Under the pieces are notes generated by a model. That model was given only the letters and a program-made list of their open reading frames with translations, was not told where the DNA came from and searched no databases. A DNA stretch of 30,956 nucleotides, from contig JAYULL010000147.1 of the NCBI GenBank assembly GCA_043763625.1, positions 1 to 30,956 on the forward strand, read 5' to 3'. Source of the DNA: Rubrolithibacter sp043763625. GTDB lineage: Bacteria > Bacteroidota > Bacteroidia > Sphingobacteriales > Sphingobacteriaceae. Positions 16,087-24,682 of the stretch are shown piece by piece; the stretch's first letter is position 1; each line of letters starts with the position of its first letter. Position numbers and translations under genes: made by a program.

Positions 16087-16776
16087 ATGAACAGAATAGA
16101 CAGATTGTTCGGAATACTTACCATACTGCAATCGCGGAAATATGTGAGTACAGAACAAATATCGGAGAAGTTCGGTATAAGCATTCGCACGGTTTTCAGA
16201 GATATTAAAGCATTACAAGAACAAGGAATCCCGGTAGGCAATGAACCTCTTAAAGGATATTTTGTGGTTCAAGGATATTTTCTTCCTCCTGTTTCCTTAA
16301 GTTCCGAAGAAGCAAATGCCTTGTTATTAATGGAGAGTTTGGTAAACGCTTTTGCAGATCAGTCTATTCAAAAACATTATTCAAATGCACTAAACAAGAT
16401 AAAGTCGGTATTGAAATCGCAGCAAAAAGAAAAGCTTGAGGTTCTTACCGAGAATATTAAGATGCAAATACCTGACTGTTTCAGGCAAGCGCAGCATTAT
16501 TTGTCGGGATTAAAAAACGCAATTTCAGCTAAAACAATTGTAGAGATTGCCTACAAAAATAACATGGGCGAGCAAAGTAAGCGCTTAGTTGAACCAATCG
16601 GGCTAGTTTTCTATGCCTTAAGCTGGCACCTCATCGGGTGGTGTTATTTAAGAAATGAATACCGAGATTTTCGTGTAAATCGAATTGTAGAATTACGCTT
16701 GCGGGATGAACCTTTCAAAAAGGAGGATCACATAGCTTTACAGGATTATATGCAGGCTCTGCCGGTAAATTATTAG
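16087..16776 (+). CDS. WYL-domain transcription regulator (YafY/DeoR-like helix-turn-helix)
   Basis: 229 residues. Residues 1-60 hold an HTH_11-type winged helix (DRLFGILTILQSRKYVSTEQ; then ISIRTVFRDIKALQEQGIPV). Residues about 140-215 form a WYL domain, with ALSWHLIGWCYLRNEYRDFRVNRI containing the WHL variant of the Trp-Tyr-Leu core and conserved basic residues. WYL proteins are ligand-binding, often nucleic-acid- or nucleotide-sensing, regulators. It begins 41 bases after the broken dehydrogenase and converges on NhaA. No target is evident in the window. Confidence 0.9.
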   Translation: MNRIDRLFGILTILQSRKYVSTEQISEKFGISIRTVFRDIKALQEQGIPVGNEPLKGYFVVQGYFLPPVSLSSEEANALLLMESLVNAFADQSIQKHYSNALNKIKSVLKSQQKEKLEVLTENIKMQIPDCFRQAQHYLSGLKNAISAKTIVEIAYKNNMGEQSKRLVEPIGLVFYALSWHLIGWCYLRNEYRDFRVNRIVELRLRDEPFKKEDHIALQDYMQALPVNY

Positions 16777-16795
16777 TTAATCTGAAGTGTTTTAA

Positions 16796-17959
16796 TTAAT
16801 TTCTATATATCCTTTTTAAAAAAACAAACCCTGAAATTCCCGCTAAAAGAGATGTCAGTAGAATAACAAACTTGGCTTCCGATTGAAGTTCAGGTTGTTT
16901 AAAGGATAGCAGGGCCATAAAAATCGACATTGTGAAACCGATACCGCCCAACACACTGACAGAAAATAATTGAATCCAGCGTGTTCCTTCAGGCAGAGCG
17001 CATAAACGTAGTTTTACCGACACCCACGACAGGCCTGATATCCCTAAGGGTTTGCCAATAAAAAGGCCGGTTAATATTCCCATTCCTAAAGGGTCTGAAA
17101 AACTTTGTAACAGTCCGGTATCAATTTTTATGTTGGTATTTACCAACGCGAAAAGTGGCATGATTAAAAAATTGACGGGTTTGTTGAGTAGGTGTTCGAG
17201 TTTTTCTAGAGGGGACTCTGTTGCGTCGGGACTGGTAGGAACGGTTAAGGCGGTAAGTACGCCGGCAATAGTAGCATGTATGCCGGAATGGTGAATAAAA
17301 TACCACATTAACAAACCGGGAAGAATATAAAAGGCGATGTTCATAACGCCGAGGCGGTTTATAATAACTAGAAATAGAAAAACTACGGCTGCATAGCCGA
17401 GATAATCGAGGTGAAGATCTGAAGAATAAAAAATGGCGATAACTATGATCGCACCTAGATCGTCTACAATGGCAAGAGCGGTCAAAAAAACTTTAAGTGA
17501 AGTAGGAATTTTATCGCCAAGTAATGATAAAATAGCAATTGCAAAAGCGATATCAGTCGCCATCGGAATTCCCCAACCACCGGAAGTAGGAGATTTGGCA
17601 TTAAAAAGCAAAAACAGAAGCGCGGGTAAAATCATACCGCCTAATGCGGCGAAAACCGGCAGAGCTGCTTGAGCAGGAGTGGAGAGTTCCCCTTCAACTA
17701 ATTCACGTTTAATTTCTAACCCGACTAATAGGAAGAATATGGCCATTAGCCCGTCATTAATCCAAAGTAATACGGGATATTTAAGGGAAACACTTCCGAA
17801 ATTTCTTCCTACTTCTAATTTTAAGATGTTCTCGAAAGATTTACCCAGGGATGAGTTGGCTATAATCAGGCCGGCCGCCACACAAATAATTAACAATATC
17901 CCTCCGACAGATTTTGATGCAAAAAAGTCTTTAAAGGAGTTTATATTAATTGCTTTCAT
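16796..17959 (-). CDS. nhaA: Na+/H+ antiporter NhaA
   Basis: 387 residues, the family's usual length, with about 11-12 membrane helices. Inner-membrane antiporter that exchanges cytoplasmic sodium for external protons in pH and salt homeostasis. Diagnostic motifs are WGIPMATDIAFAIAILSLLG (Asp136, equivalent to E. coli Asp133) and LTALAIVDDLGAIIVIAIFY (Asp166-Asp167, equivalent to Asp163-Asp164, the ion-binding pair). LLWINDGLMAIFFLLVGLEIK near residue 64 is also characteristic. It stands alone on the minus strand, convergent with the WYL regulator. I saw no riboswitch or clear promoter upstream of 17959. Confidence 0.95.
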   Translation of the reverse strand: MKAININSFKDFFASKSVGGILLIICVAAGLIIANSSLGKSFENILKLEVGRNFGSVSLKYPVLLWINDGLMAIFFLLVGLEIKRELVEGELSTPAQAALPVFAALGGMILPALLFLLFNAKSPTSGGWGIPMATDIAFAIAILSLLGDKIPTSLKVFLTALAIVDDLGAIIVIAIFYSSDLHLDYLGYAAVVFLFLVIINRLGVMNIAFYILPGLLMWYFIHHSGIHATIAGVLTALTVPTSPDATESPLEKLEHLLNKPVNFLIMPLFALVNTNIKIDTGLLQSFSDPLGMGILTGLFIGKPLGISGLSWVSVKLRLCALPEGTRWIQLFSVSVLGGIGFTMSIFMALLSFKQPELQSEAKFVILLTSLLAGISGFVFLKRIYRN

Positions 17960-18090
17960 TACAAATTCGGAAAGCGGCTAATATACAATCTGCTCGCGTT
18001 ATAATCCGTTAAGAAGCAGCAAAATAATAGAGAGATTAAATGGCTTTTCGGAAAGGTCGGATAATCAAAGTTCTGTACAGCCTATCAAGT

Positions 18091-18336
18091 TCAATTGTAT
18101 AAGTCAGAAAGGTTAATATTATCCAGATATTTCTCTATCCAATCTAAGCGGCGGAAAGGATTAATAGCGAGAATAGTTTTTTCTTCTTGATTATAGAGCA
18201 GTTCTACAAAGAAATTGCCCACATTAAACAAAGCTATACTACCCTCTTCTGTTTCGAGTTCGGTTAAAAAAACACCGTCCCACACAGCGTTTTCTTGTTC
18301 AACAGAATTTAATTGTAAAAACTTAATAATATCCAT
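18091..18336 (-). CDS. Small conserved-looking hypothetical protein
   Basis: 81 residues from the ATG at 18336; no signal peptide or membrane helix. The sequence (ELETEEGSIALFNVGNFFVELLYNQEEKTILAINPFRRLDWIEKYLDNI) looks like an alpha-beta cytosolic protein; I do not recognise the family. A longer start at TTG 18357 is rejected because that codon lies inside TATTTTTG (18362-18355 on the minus strand), an exact TAnnTTTG -7 box that supports the shorter form. It stands between NhaA and the divergent NlpC/P60 gene with no evident functional link. Confidence 0.6.
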   Translation of the reverse strand: MDIIKFLQLNSVEQENAVWDGVFLTELETEEGSIALFNVGNFFVELLYNQEEKTILAINPFRRLDWIEKYLDNINLSDLYN

Positions 18337-18516
18337 ATCAGATGTAGATATATACAAAAATAGCAGGAAGTATTAAAAAGTTTTGATTTGTTTTAAAATG
18401 GAGAAAAATATGAGAAAAATGAGAGCGCTTTACCCGAAAAAGCATCTAATTAAAATTATTAGCTTAGTGTTTCCCTTTATTCGTTTTAATACGTAAAGAA
18501 CATAAGCTTCAGCAAT

Positions 18517-19251
18517 ATGAAAAAAATCGTTCTTCTGTTTTTTATTGCACTTAATTGGCCATACAATACACAAGCTCAGAATATATGGAATAAACTTAAA
18601 CAAAAAGCGGAACAGATTGGGGAAAAGGTTATAGACAAAACCGTGGACGATTTAGTGAACGGAAAGCCGCCAAAGTCTGACCCTGCAGAAGCCGCAGGAA
18701 CAAAGATTCCGGTTCCCGCACCGATTCCGCCCGGAACAAATACCGGGGCATCGGTAGAATCTAAAGCCCCGGCCCCGGTAGATAATATGATACATACTGA
18801 CACACTATTTTCAGGAGCAGATACTATTTATCGATTTAATACATCAACCATCACGGCCAAAGAGTTTGTCTCGTATGCTTTAACGCTAAAAGGAACACCT
18901 TACAGTTACGGTTCAACAGATCCTGCTTTCGGTTTAGATTGTTCCGGTTTTATTACTCATGTATTTAATCACTTCAACATTCAAGTTCCCAGAAGGTCTT
19001 TTGATTTTAAGAATTCCGAAAAAAAGGTAAAAGCTACTGAGGCCAAACCGGGGGATTTAATTCTGTTTACCGGGTCCGATGATTTTTCCAAAACTCCGGG
19101 TCATATGGGGATTGTAATCTCAAAACCCGGACAACCCTTAGAATTTCTTCATGCTTCTTCCGGTAAGGCAAATTCCGTGACCACAACATTTGTTACAAAC
19201 CCGTATTACAAAACCCGCGTGTTAGAATTTGTACGAGTGTTCCAAAAGTGA
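18517..19251 (+). CDS. Secreted NlpC/P60 (C40) cell-wall peptidase
   Basis: 244 residues. An N-terminal signal peptide (KKIVLLFFIALNWPYNTQAQ) is followed by a Lys-rich helix and a Pro/Ala-rich linker (about residues 50-90). Residues about 113-244 form the NlpC/P60 domain: YALTLKGTPYSYGSTDPAFG, LDCSGF with catalytic Cys142, GHMGIVIS with His196, and FLHASSG with His212 as the third residue. These enzymes cut gamma-D-Glu-diaminopimelate bonds in peptidoglycan stem peptides. It is exported to the periplasm. It is separated by 80 bases from the following dehydrogenase and shows no operon link to the injection-system genes. Confidence 0.92.
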   Translation: MKKIVLLFFIALNWPYNTQAQNIWNKLKQKAEQIGEKVIDKTVDDLVNGKPPKSDPAEAAGTKIPVPAPIPPGTNTGASVESKAPAPVDNMIHTDTLFSGADTIYRFNTSTITAKEFVSYALTLKGTPYSYGSTDPAFGLDCSGFITHVFNHFNIQVPRRSFDFKNSEKKVKATEAKPGDLILFTGSDDFSKTPGHMGIVISKPGQPLEFLHASSGKANSVTTTFVTNPYYKTRVLEFVRVFQK

Positions 19252-19309
19252 TTCGGTAAAAAAAAATTTATTTCTTAGACGCGGCTGACAAACATTTTCC
19301 GGGGCAACT

Positions 19310-19324
19310 GTTCTTTGTTCAAAG
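19310..19324 (+). promoter_or_regulatory. Possible -7 region of the short-chain dehydrogenase gene
   Basis: GTTCTTTGTTCAAAG: the CTTTGTTCAAA part is identical to the sequence at 6802-6812 in the TauE promoter, ends seven bases before the ATG at 19332, and fits a degenerate TAnnTTTG box. It also contains the small palindrome CTTTG-TT-CAAAG. No -33 element is convincing. Confidence 0.35.
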
Positions 19325-19331
19325 ATAATTT

Positions 19332-20171
19332 ATGAGCAAGGTTTGGTTTATTACGGGTTGTTCTACCGGCTTCGGCCGTGAACTTGCCGGAGAAGTATTA
19401 GCATCAGGATATAGAGCTGTTGTAACCGCCCGAAACACGGACGACATCAAAGATTTTTACGATTCTTTTCCGGAGACATGTTTGGTTATAAAATTGGATG
19501 TAACAGATCCTATTCAGATAAAAGATGCCGTCAAACAAGCTAAAGATAGATTCGGCACAATAGACGTTTTGGTTAACAATGCCGGAATTGGCTATTTCGG
19601 AGCAATTGAAGAAAGCGAAGAAGAAGAAGTGCGTAGAATGTTTGAAATTAATTTTTTTGGTTTAGCTCAGGTTACCCAAGAAGTACTACCTATCATGCGG
19701 GCACAACGAAGTGGGCATATCTTAAATATTTCTTCCATCGGCGGGTTAGTAAGTTTTCCTGCGGTAGGCTTTTATAATGCCACAAAATTTGCGGTAGACG
19801 GATTCTCCGAGGCCTTAGCAAAAGAAACAAATCATTTAGGAATTAAGATTACGATAATTGCTCCAAGCGGCTTTAGAACTGACTGGGCCGGAAGATCGGC
19901 TAAAAACAGTGATGTAGTTATTGACGATTATAAAGAAACTGCAGGAGCAAATAAAAACAATATTCGCGGATACAGCGGAAGCCAACCCGGCGACCCTGCA
20001 CGAGCGGCAAAAGCCATAGTTAAAATAGTTGAATCTGAAAATCCGCCATTGCGATTATTATTGGGTGCCGCGGCTTTAAAAGGAGCCCGAAATAAGCTGG
20101 ATTTATTAAAGAAAGATTTCGACACGTGGGAAGAAACTACCCTTGGTGCCGACTTCCCTTTGACACAATAA
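19332..20171 (+). CDS. Classical short-chain dehydrogenase/reductase
   Basis: 279 residues, Rossmann fold. The cofactor motif TGCSTGFGRELA (residues 8-20) has the TGxxxGxG pattern; VVTARN ending at Arg34 suggests NADP(H) preference. NNAGIGYFG (83-91) is the structural motif, and the catalytic residues are Ser134/Ser135, Tyr148 and Lys152 (ISSIGGLVSFPAVGFYNATK). The C-terminal region (DPARAAKAIVKIVESENPPL) is typical of broad-specificity oxidoreductases acting on ketones or alcohols; the substrate cannot be told. It is a single gene with its own probable promoter, unrelated in function to the flanking injection system. Confidence 0.92.
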   Translation: MSKVWFITGCSTGFGRELAGEVLASGYRAVVTARNTDDIKDFYDSFPETCLVIKLDVTDPIQIKDAVKQAKDRFGTIDVLVNNAGIGYFGAIEESEEEEVRRMFEINFFGLAQVTQEVLPIMRAQRSGHILNISSIGGLVSFPAVGFYNATKFAVDGFSEALAKETNHLGIKITIIAPSGFRTDWAGRSAKNSDVVIDDYKETAGANKNNIRGYSGSQPGDPARAAKAIVKIVESENPPLRLLLGAAALKGARNKLDLLKKDFDTWEETTLGADFPLTQ

Positions 20172-20307
20172 AAGAGAAATAATTCGTTTTGTAAAAATCC
20201 CCTTCCGTATTGATAAGAGCCGAGAGCCGACCTTAGGCTCCAAGTCGTAATTTGGTGCACCGGTAGAAATGTATGTTTCGTCGGATAATTTCTATTTGCA
20301 TGAAATT

Positions 20308-20464
20308 GGGTGTTTTCCTCATATAAATACCGTGAAAACACCCCCATTTAATCTCCGTTGCAATGGTAAATTGCCATTTCACAACTACCTAATGTTTACT
20401 TGGAATCATAATAAGAACCGCACGTTTATACCTCAATTTGTTGTGGTTTAACCTGATTTGTTGT
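20308..20464 (+). promoter_or_regulatory. Probable control region of the injection-system operon
   Basis: The 336 bases from 20172 to 20507 contain no gene. They hold a perfect 10-bp inverted repeat GGGTGTTTTC (20308-20317) / GAAAACACCC (20334-20343) with a 16-base AT-rich loop, a second dyad AATGG/CCATT (20362-20378), and a direct repeat ATTTGTTGT at 20436-20444 and 20456-20464, spaced 20 bases (about two helical turns). The first hairpin lacks a U-tract, so it is not a clear terminator of the upstream gene. Operator function is inferred from position before the first eCIS gene. No exact TAnnTTTG box was found. Confidence 0.4.
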
Positions 20465-20507
20465 TTGATGTAGATGTTAGTAGTTGCGGGCTTACAAGTC
20501 TGTTACG

Positions 20508-21101
20508 ATGATTAACGAAACATTAAAATTCTTAACTGAAGAAGTTAATAAATACCTGGCTGTAAAGTTGGGACTTAATACCGATCCGTATTTGGTTTTA
20601 GGCAATGTTGCCAAAGCACTTGACGGTGATACTGCCGGAGCAAAAGCGGTTACTAATAAAGCTATTCTTTCCTTAGTTAACGTAGAAGAAGACCGAATTT
20701 CAAAACAGCAAGAAAATTTTGTTAAAAAGGAAACAGGAGTAGTATATAAAAGTCCGCCGGTATACCTTAATATTTATGTTTTGTTTGCTATTAACCGAAA
20801 CGAGTATGACGATTCGCTGAAGTTGTTGGCCCACATTATTCAGTACTTTCAATATCAAAACGTTTTTACCCCTATAAGTCACCCTGCTCTAGACTCTAAA
20901 ATAAAGAAACTCATTCTCGATTTATACTCACTCAATTTTGAGCAAATAAATCATATGTGGAGCACTTTAGGAGGCAAATATATGCCCTCAGTTTTATATA
21001 AAGTAAGGCAGTTAGCTATAGATGAAGACGCAGTTGTTTCAGGCGGAGGTTTAATTACGGAAGTAGATGTATTCGGCAAATCAAAACTTGTGGTGTCATG
21101 A
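20508..21101 (+). CDS. eCIS tail terminator/cap protein (DUF4255, Pvc16 N-terminal family)
   Basis: 197 residues from the ATG at 20508; a TTG at 20484 is rejected because the family begins at MINETLKFLTEEVN. The DUF4255 pattern continues with AILSLVNVEEDRISKQQEN, PPVYLNIYVLFAINRNEYDDSLKLLAHIIQYFQYQNVFTP, and LYSLNFEQINHMWSTLGGKYMPSVLYKVR. In Afp/PVC particles this protein closes the distal end of sheath and tube. It is first in the operon and overlaps the next gene by four bases (ATGA). Identity is well supported by motif pattern and by the sheath and tube genes that follow. Confidence 0.88.
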   Translation: MINETLKFLTEEVNKYLAVKLGLNTDPYLVLGNVAKALDGDTAGAKAVTNKAILSLVNVEEDRISKQQENFVKKETGVVYKSPPVYLNIYVLFAINRNEYDDSLKLLAHIIQYFQYQNVFTPISHPALDSKIKKLILDLYSLNFEQINHMWSTLGGKYMPSVLYKVRQLAIDEDAVVSGGGLITEVDVFGKSKLVVS

Positions 21102-22267
21102 GCTTGAAGTATAAAATATTATTTACCGTTGAATTGCTTCACGATTACTATACCGATGGGGTTTGTAATGATTTTACAATAGTACCTTCCGAAGAAACGG
21201 CAACTCTACTGAAAGGGCAGGCAATGCTGACTAAAAGCTTAAACAATTTACTGATCGTATTGGTAAAAATAAATGATGGCGGACAGCCTTTTATCCCGCT
21301 TGACGTTAACAAAAAATTAAGCTTCTATCTCCAACTGCAAAATCCTGATTTCAATAATTTCACCAACTTAAGCTACAAACCTTCTCAAACACGGCGCTAT
21401 TATTTTTCAAATCTCAATAAAACCAAAATAGGAGACACCTTATTTCTTAATTCCAAAATTTCGGTTTACGCTACTTCAAATGCCTATGCAATCGGCAATT
21501 TTGCAGCAACCGGGGCCAATGACGTTTACGAAGCTGTTAAGCCCAATGATCCCGGCAATCAACATGCCCTAACAGAACAAAGTTTTTGGACAAAAAAGGG
21601 AAAATTTCAATACGTTAATGATTCCGATCTTATAGAACTGACTTCTTTTGTTTACCTATTTAAAACAGCTCCAACCAAGAACTTCACGGTTAAAACTTTC
21701 GGTTTAAATGCCGGTGGAGATTTATTCGACGTTCCGGTTCAAGACGATGAACTGTCAACCTTTACGGATTTTAAAGAAGAAATTCCGGTAAGATTAGAAA
21801 AGCTGCCTCCCGGTAAATATCGTTTGGAAGTAAACGGTGTCAGTAAACTTGTTTATTACGACAGCAAGGCCGCTTACAATAATATTTTCGGGATTATTGA
21901 AATCGCTAATAATCTTCCTTCTGCTAATACTTTCTCGTTATTCGATAATCAGGGTAAACCCAAAGGATCACGTTTTACATTACGTTTTTCTAATCGTTCG
22001 GTTATCTGGAGATATGTTTCGAGATCAACCGATGTAACAGCAATTAAGGACAGTGCCTTAACTCACAACTTTACTCCTTTGCCACCTAACCGATTTATCT
22101 CAACAAAGCCGATTCCGATGAGCGAAAAACCGATAAATACATTATTTCTCGAATCAACAGCCTTAGGTAAAGTATCGCCCCTGGCAAACCCGCCAAATAA
22201 CCGACTAAGCGTAATTGAGAAAGACGGGAACCTGTATTACTGCGGAGAATTGAATTTAAATTATTAA
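21098..22267 (+). CDS. eCIS-linked protein of unknown function
   Basis: 389 residues; no signal peptide, membrane helix or motif I recognise. The start overlaps the tail-terminator stop, and it ends 18 bases before the sheath start, so it belongs to the particle operon. The N-terminus (KYKILFTVELLHDYYTDGVC) reads as beta-strands. The middle is rich in aromatic residues, Asn and Thr, and the segment from about residue 235 (LEKLPPGKYRLEVNGVSKLVYYD) resembles an Ig-like or carbohydrate-binding-module strand pattern. A structural role at the distal cap, or a surface-exposed decoration, would fit the position. It lacks features of toxins or of a second sheath. Function open. Confidence 0.75.
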   Translation: MSLKYKILFTVELLHDYYTDGVCNDFTIVPSEETATLLKGQAMLTKSLNNLLIVLVKINDGGQPFIPLDVNKKLSFYLQLQNPDFNNFTNLSYKPSQTRRYYFSNLNKTKIGDTLFLNSKISVYATSNAYAIGNFAATGANDVYEAVKPNDPGNQHALTEQSFWTKKGKFQYVNDSDLIELTSFVYLFKTAPTKNFTVKTFGLNAGGDLFDVPVQDDELSTFTDFKEEIPVRLEKLPPGKYRLEVNGVSKLVYYDSKAAYNNIFGIIEIANNLPSANTFSLFDNQGKPKGSRFTLRFSNRSVIWRYVSRSTDVTAIKDSALTHNFTPLPPNRFISTKPIPMSEKPINTLFLESTALGKVSPLANPPNNRLSVIEKDGNLYYCGELNLNY

Positions 22268-22285
22268 CAAAAAATAATAGTAATT

Positions 22286-23746
22286 ATGGCAACAACCTAC
22301 AAAACTCCCGGTGTTTATATTGAAGAAATACCGAAATTTCCTCCTTCTGTAGCACAGGTCGAAACGGCCATTCCTGTTTTTATAGGATACACCCAAAACA
22401 GGGGCATAGACGGGGTACCGCTTCCGACAGCGACAATTGACGGCGTTGCAGTTGCCGAAGCCAAACGAATTACGTCGTTATTAGAATTCGAAACCTATTT
22501 CGGAAAAGGGGTGGACGAAGGATTTACAATCAGCATTGACGAGGTTTATACGGCAACAGTCCCTTCTGAAATAAAAAAGAGGGTAATTTCTGCTTCCGTT
22601 CCGGCACCGTCAATACACACGCTCTATTACCATATGCAAATGTATTTTGCAAATGGCGGCGGTCCTTGCTACATTATCAGTGTAGGCAATACTACTGAAA
22701 CTGCAATCTCCAAAGTGAATTTAATTGCCGGCTTAAAAATGGCCGAAAAATTTGATGAACCTACTTTGCTGGTATTTCCTCAAGCAGTAAATATTGCAGG
22801 TGCAACCGGTGCCGGCGATGCCTACGATGTGTACGACTCAGCTTTGCTGCAAGCCGGAAGTCTGCAAGATCGATTTGTGATAATGGACTGCCACGGTGAT
22901 AATGCAGCCTCTCTGCGGGACGGAACTACCGGAATCGGTACCACATTTTTAAAATATGGCGCGGCTTATCATCCGTTTTTAAGAACGTCGCTGAATTATC
23001 AATATAACCTTAATAACAATACGGGTTTTACCATCAGTTATAAAAAGGATTTGAATGACGACGGCGATTATACCGATGCCGGTGAACCTGCAGGAACACC
23101 GACTTATTCTTCTCTTTCTACCGAGCTCAAATCCCTGGTGAAATTGGAGTTGGATAAACAACGTGTCACACTTCCGCCGAGTGCTACAGTTGCAGGAATT
23201 TACGCTTTGGTTGACAGTAATCGCGGAGTATGGAAAGCCCCGGCAAACGTTAGCCTGAATTTAGTTAACGGATTAACCAAACAAGTAACGGAATTAGAGC
23301 AAGGCGGATTAAATGTAGATGTCGATGCCGGAAAATCTATAAATGTTATTCGTGCTTTTACCGGAAAAGGAATTTTGATTTGGGGGGCGCGAACACTTGC
23401 CGGAAATGACAACGAATGGAGATATATTCCGGTTCGGCGCTTCTTTAATATGGTCGAAGAAAGCAGCAAGAAGGCTACTTCCGGTTTTGTTTTCGAACCT
23501 AACGACTCGAACACTTGGGTTAAAATACAAGGAATGCTCGAAAACTTTTTAACCACTCTTTGGCGCCAAGGTGCCTTGCAGGGTGCAAAGCCGGAACATG
23601 CTTTTTATGTGGCCGTTGGATTAAACAAAACCATGACTGCGCTGGATATTCTGGAAGGAAGGTTAATTGTTGAAATAGGTATGGCAGTAGTTCGCCCGGC
23701 CGAGTTTATTATCCTGCGCTTCAGCCATAAACTGGCGGAAAGTTGA
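22286..23746 (+). CDS. eCIS contractile sheath protein (phage tail sheath family)
   Basis: 486 residues. The N-terminus YKTPGVYIEEIPKFPPSVAQ is the classic tail-sheath start, and the C-terminal domain (WGARTLAGNDNEWRYIPVRR; then ALDILEGRLIVEIGMAVVRP and AEFIILRFSHK) is the conserved core that contracts. The middle (residues about 80-300) is the variable surface region. It includes DLNDDGDYTDAGE at residues 255-267, which looks like an EF-hand-type calcium loop. Only one sheath gene is seen, while Afp and PVC have three. It is followed 43 bases later by the tube gene. In the particle it wraps the inner tube and drives it outward on firing. Confidence 0.95.
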   Translation: MATTYKTPGVYIEEIPKFPPSVAQVETAIPVFIGYTQNRGIDGVPLPTATIDGVAVAEAKRITSLLEFETYFGKGVDEGFTISIDEVYTATVPSEIKKRVISASVPAPSIHTLYYHMQMYFANGGGPCYIISVGNTTETAISKVNLIAGLKMAEKFDEPTLLVFPQAVNIAGATGAGDAYDVYDSALLQAGSLQDRFVIMDCHGDNAASLRDGTTGIGTTFLKYGAAYHPFLRTSLNYQYNLNNNTGFTISYKKDLNDDGDYTDAGEPAGTPTYSSLSTELKSLVKLELDKQRVTLPPSATVAGIYALVDSNRGVWKAPANVSLNLVNGLTKQVTELEQGGLNVDVDAGKSINVIRAFTGKGILIWGARTLAGNDNEWRYIPVRRFFNMVEESSKKATSGFVFEPNDSNTWVKIQGMLENFLTTLWRQGALQGAKPEHAFYVAVGLNKTMTALDILEGRLIVEIGMAVVRPAEFIILRFSHKLAES

Positions 23747-23789
23747 TCATCAGTTTAACATAAACATTAAAATTTAAAAACATATCACT

Positions 23790-24218
23790 ATGGCACTATA
23801 CCCACTTCCGAAGTTTCACTTTTCAGTGGCTTTCGGAGATAAAAATATCATGTTTTCTGAAGTCACCGGCTTGGATATTCAAGTTGAAGCTATCGAATAT
23901 CGCGACGGCTATAATCCGGTATTCTCGAAAATTAAAATGCCGGGGCTTAAAAAATTCAGCAACATAACGCTTAAACGAGGAACCTTTGAAGGCGATAAAG
24001 AATTTTATTTATGGATAAGAACCGTAAATCTGAATAAGGTAGAACGTCGCGATGTAACCATCAGTTTATTAAACGAAAAGCATGAAGCGGTTATCAGTTG
24101 GAAAATAACCAACGCCTTTCCGGTAAAAGTGCAGGCCAGCGATTTAAAATCCGACGGCAATGAAGTTGCAATTGAAACCTTGGAGCTTGCTCATGAAGGA
24201 TTAGACATTCTAAACTAA
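23790..24218 (+). CDS. eCIS inner tube protein 1 (phage tail tube gp19 family)
   Basis: 142 residues, close to the family norm of about 145-150. Typical strands are FHFSVAFGDKNIMFSEVTGL, EAIEYRDGYNPVFSKIKMPG, FSNITLKRGTFEGDKEFYLW and VAIETLELAHEGLDI. These proteins stack as hexameric rings to form the rigid needle inside the sheath. It is related to the next gene, seven bases downstream, and the two correspond to the Afp1/Afp5 pair: one makes the main tube, the other the first rings on the spike. Which is which cannot be settled by eye; this copy directly follows the sheath. Confidence 0.93.
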   Translation: MALYPLPKFHFSVAFGDKNIMFSEVTGLDIQVEAIEYRDGYNPVFSKIKMPGLKKFSNITLKRGTFEGDKEFYLWIRTVNLNKVERRDVTISLLNEKHEAVISWKITNAFPVKVQASDLKSDGNEVAIETLELAHEGLDILN

Positions 24219-24225
24219 AGCTAAA

Positions 24226-24681
24226 ATGGCTGCTGCTACTGCTCCCGGGGGATATTATCCGCCGGTTGGTTTTCATTTTCGTGTGGAGTTTTTAGGAATC
24301 GGCAACGATAACGATGTGCGTTTTCAAGCTGTGGGGGGATTGAGTGTTGAATACGATACAGAATCTTACAAGGAAGGTGGAGAAAACAGGTTCGAGCATA
24401 AATTACCCTTGCGAACTAAATATCCCGATTTGTCATTAAAAAGAGGAATGCTTACAGATTCTAAGGTGATTAATTGGTGTTTAGATGCTTTTCAAAACAG
24501 GGATTTTAAGCCGGCAGACATTAACGTAATTCTGCTGAATGAAGAACATCAGCCGCTTAAAACTTGGAACGTATATCACGCGTGGCCAAAAAAGTGGGCT
24601 GTTTCTGACTTAAATGCTCAAGATAATGCCATTGTGGTAGAAACCCTCGACCTGAGTTATAACTATTTCAAAATTCAATAA
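24226..24681 (+). CDS. eCIS inner tube protein 2 (tube-initiator type)
   Basis: 151 residues, gp19-like tube fold: PVGFHFRVEFLGIGNDNDVRFQ, AVGGLSVEYDTESYKEGGEN, LKRGMLTDSKVINWCLDAFQ and IVVETLDLSYNYF. It is a divergent paralogue of the preceding tube gene. In Afp/PVC a second tube protein joins the main tube to the spike complex, and the gene order here (tube 1, tube 2, DUF5908, LysM protein, spike) agrees with that. The start at 24226 (AAAATGGCTGC) is seven bases after the previous stop. Family certain; position in the particle inferred. Confidence 0.92.
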   Translation: MAAATAPGGYYPPVGFHFRVEFLGIGNDNDVRFQAVGGLSVEYDTESYKEGGENRFEHKLPLRTKYPDLSLKRGMLTDSKVINWCLDAFQNRDFKPADINVILLNEEHQPLKTWNVYHAWPKKWAVSDLNAQDNAIVVETLDLSYNYFKIQ

Positions 24682-24682
24682 T

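Noticed and set aside
17960..18090. Sodium or pH riboswitch upstream of nhaA
   Set aside because: No conserved riboswitch-like hairpin arrangement could be recognised in the sequence before the start codon.
19928..20347. Minus-strand frame of 139 codons over the dehydrogenase 3' end
   Set aside because: It is antisense to a well-supported short-chain dehydrogenase gene, and its translation shows no recognisable domain.
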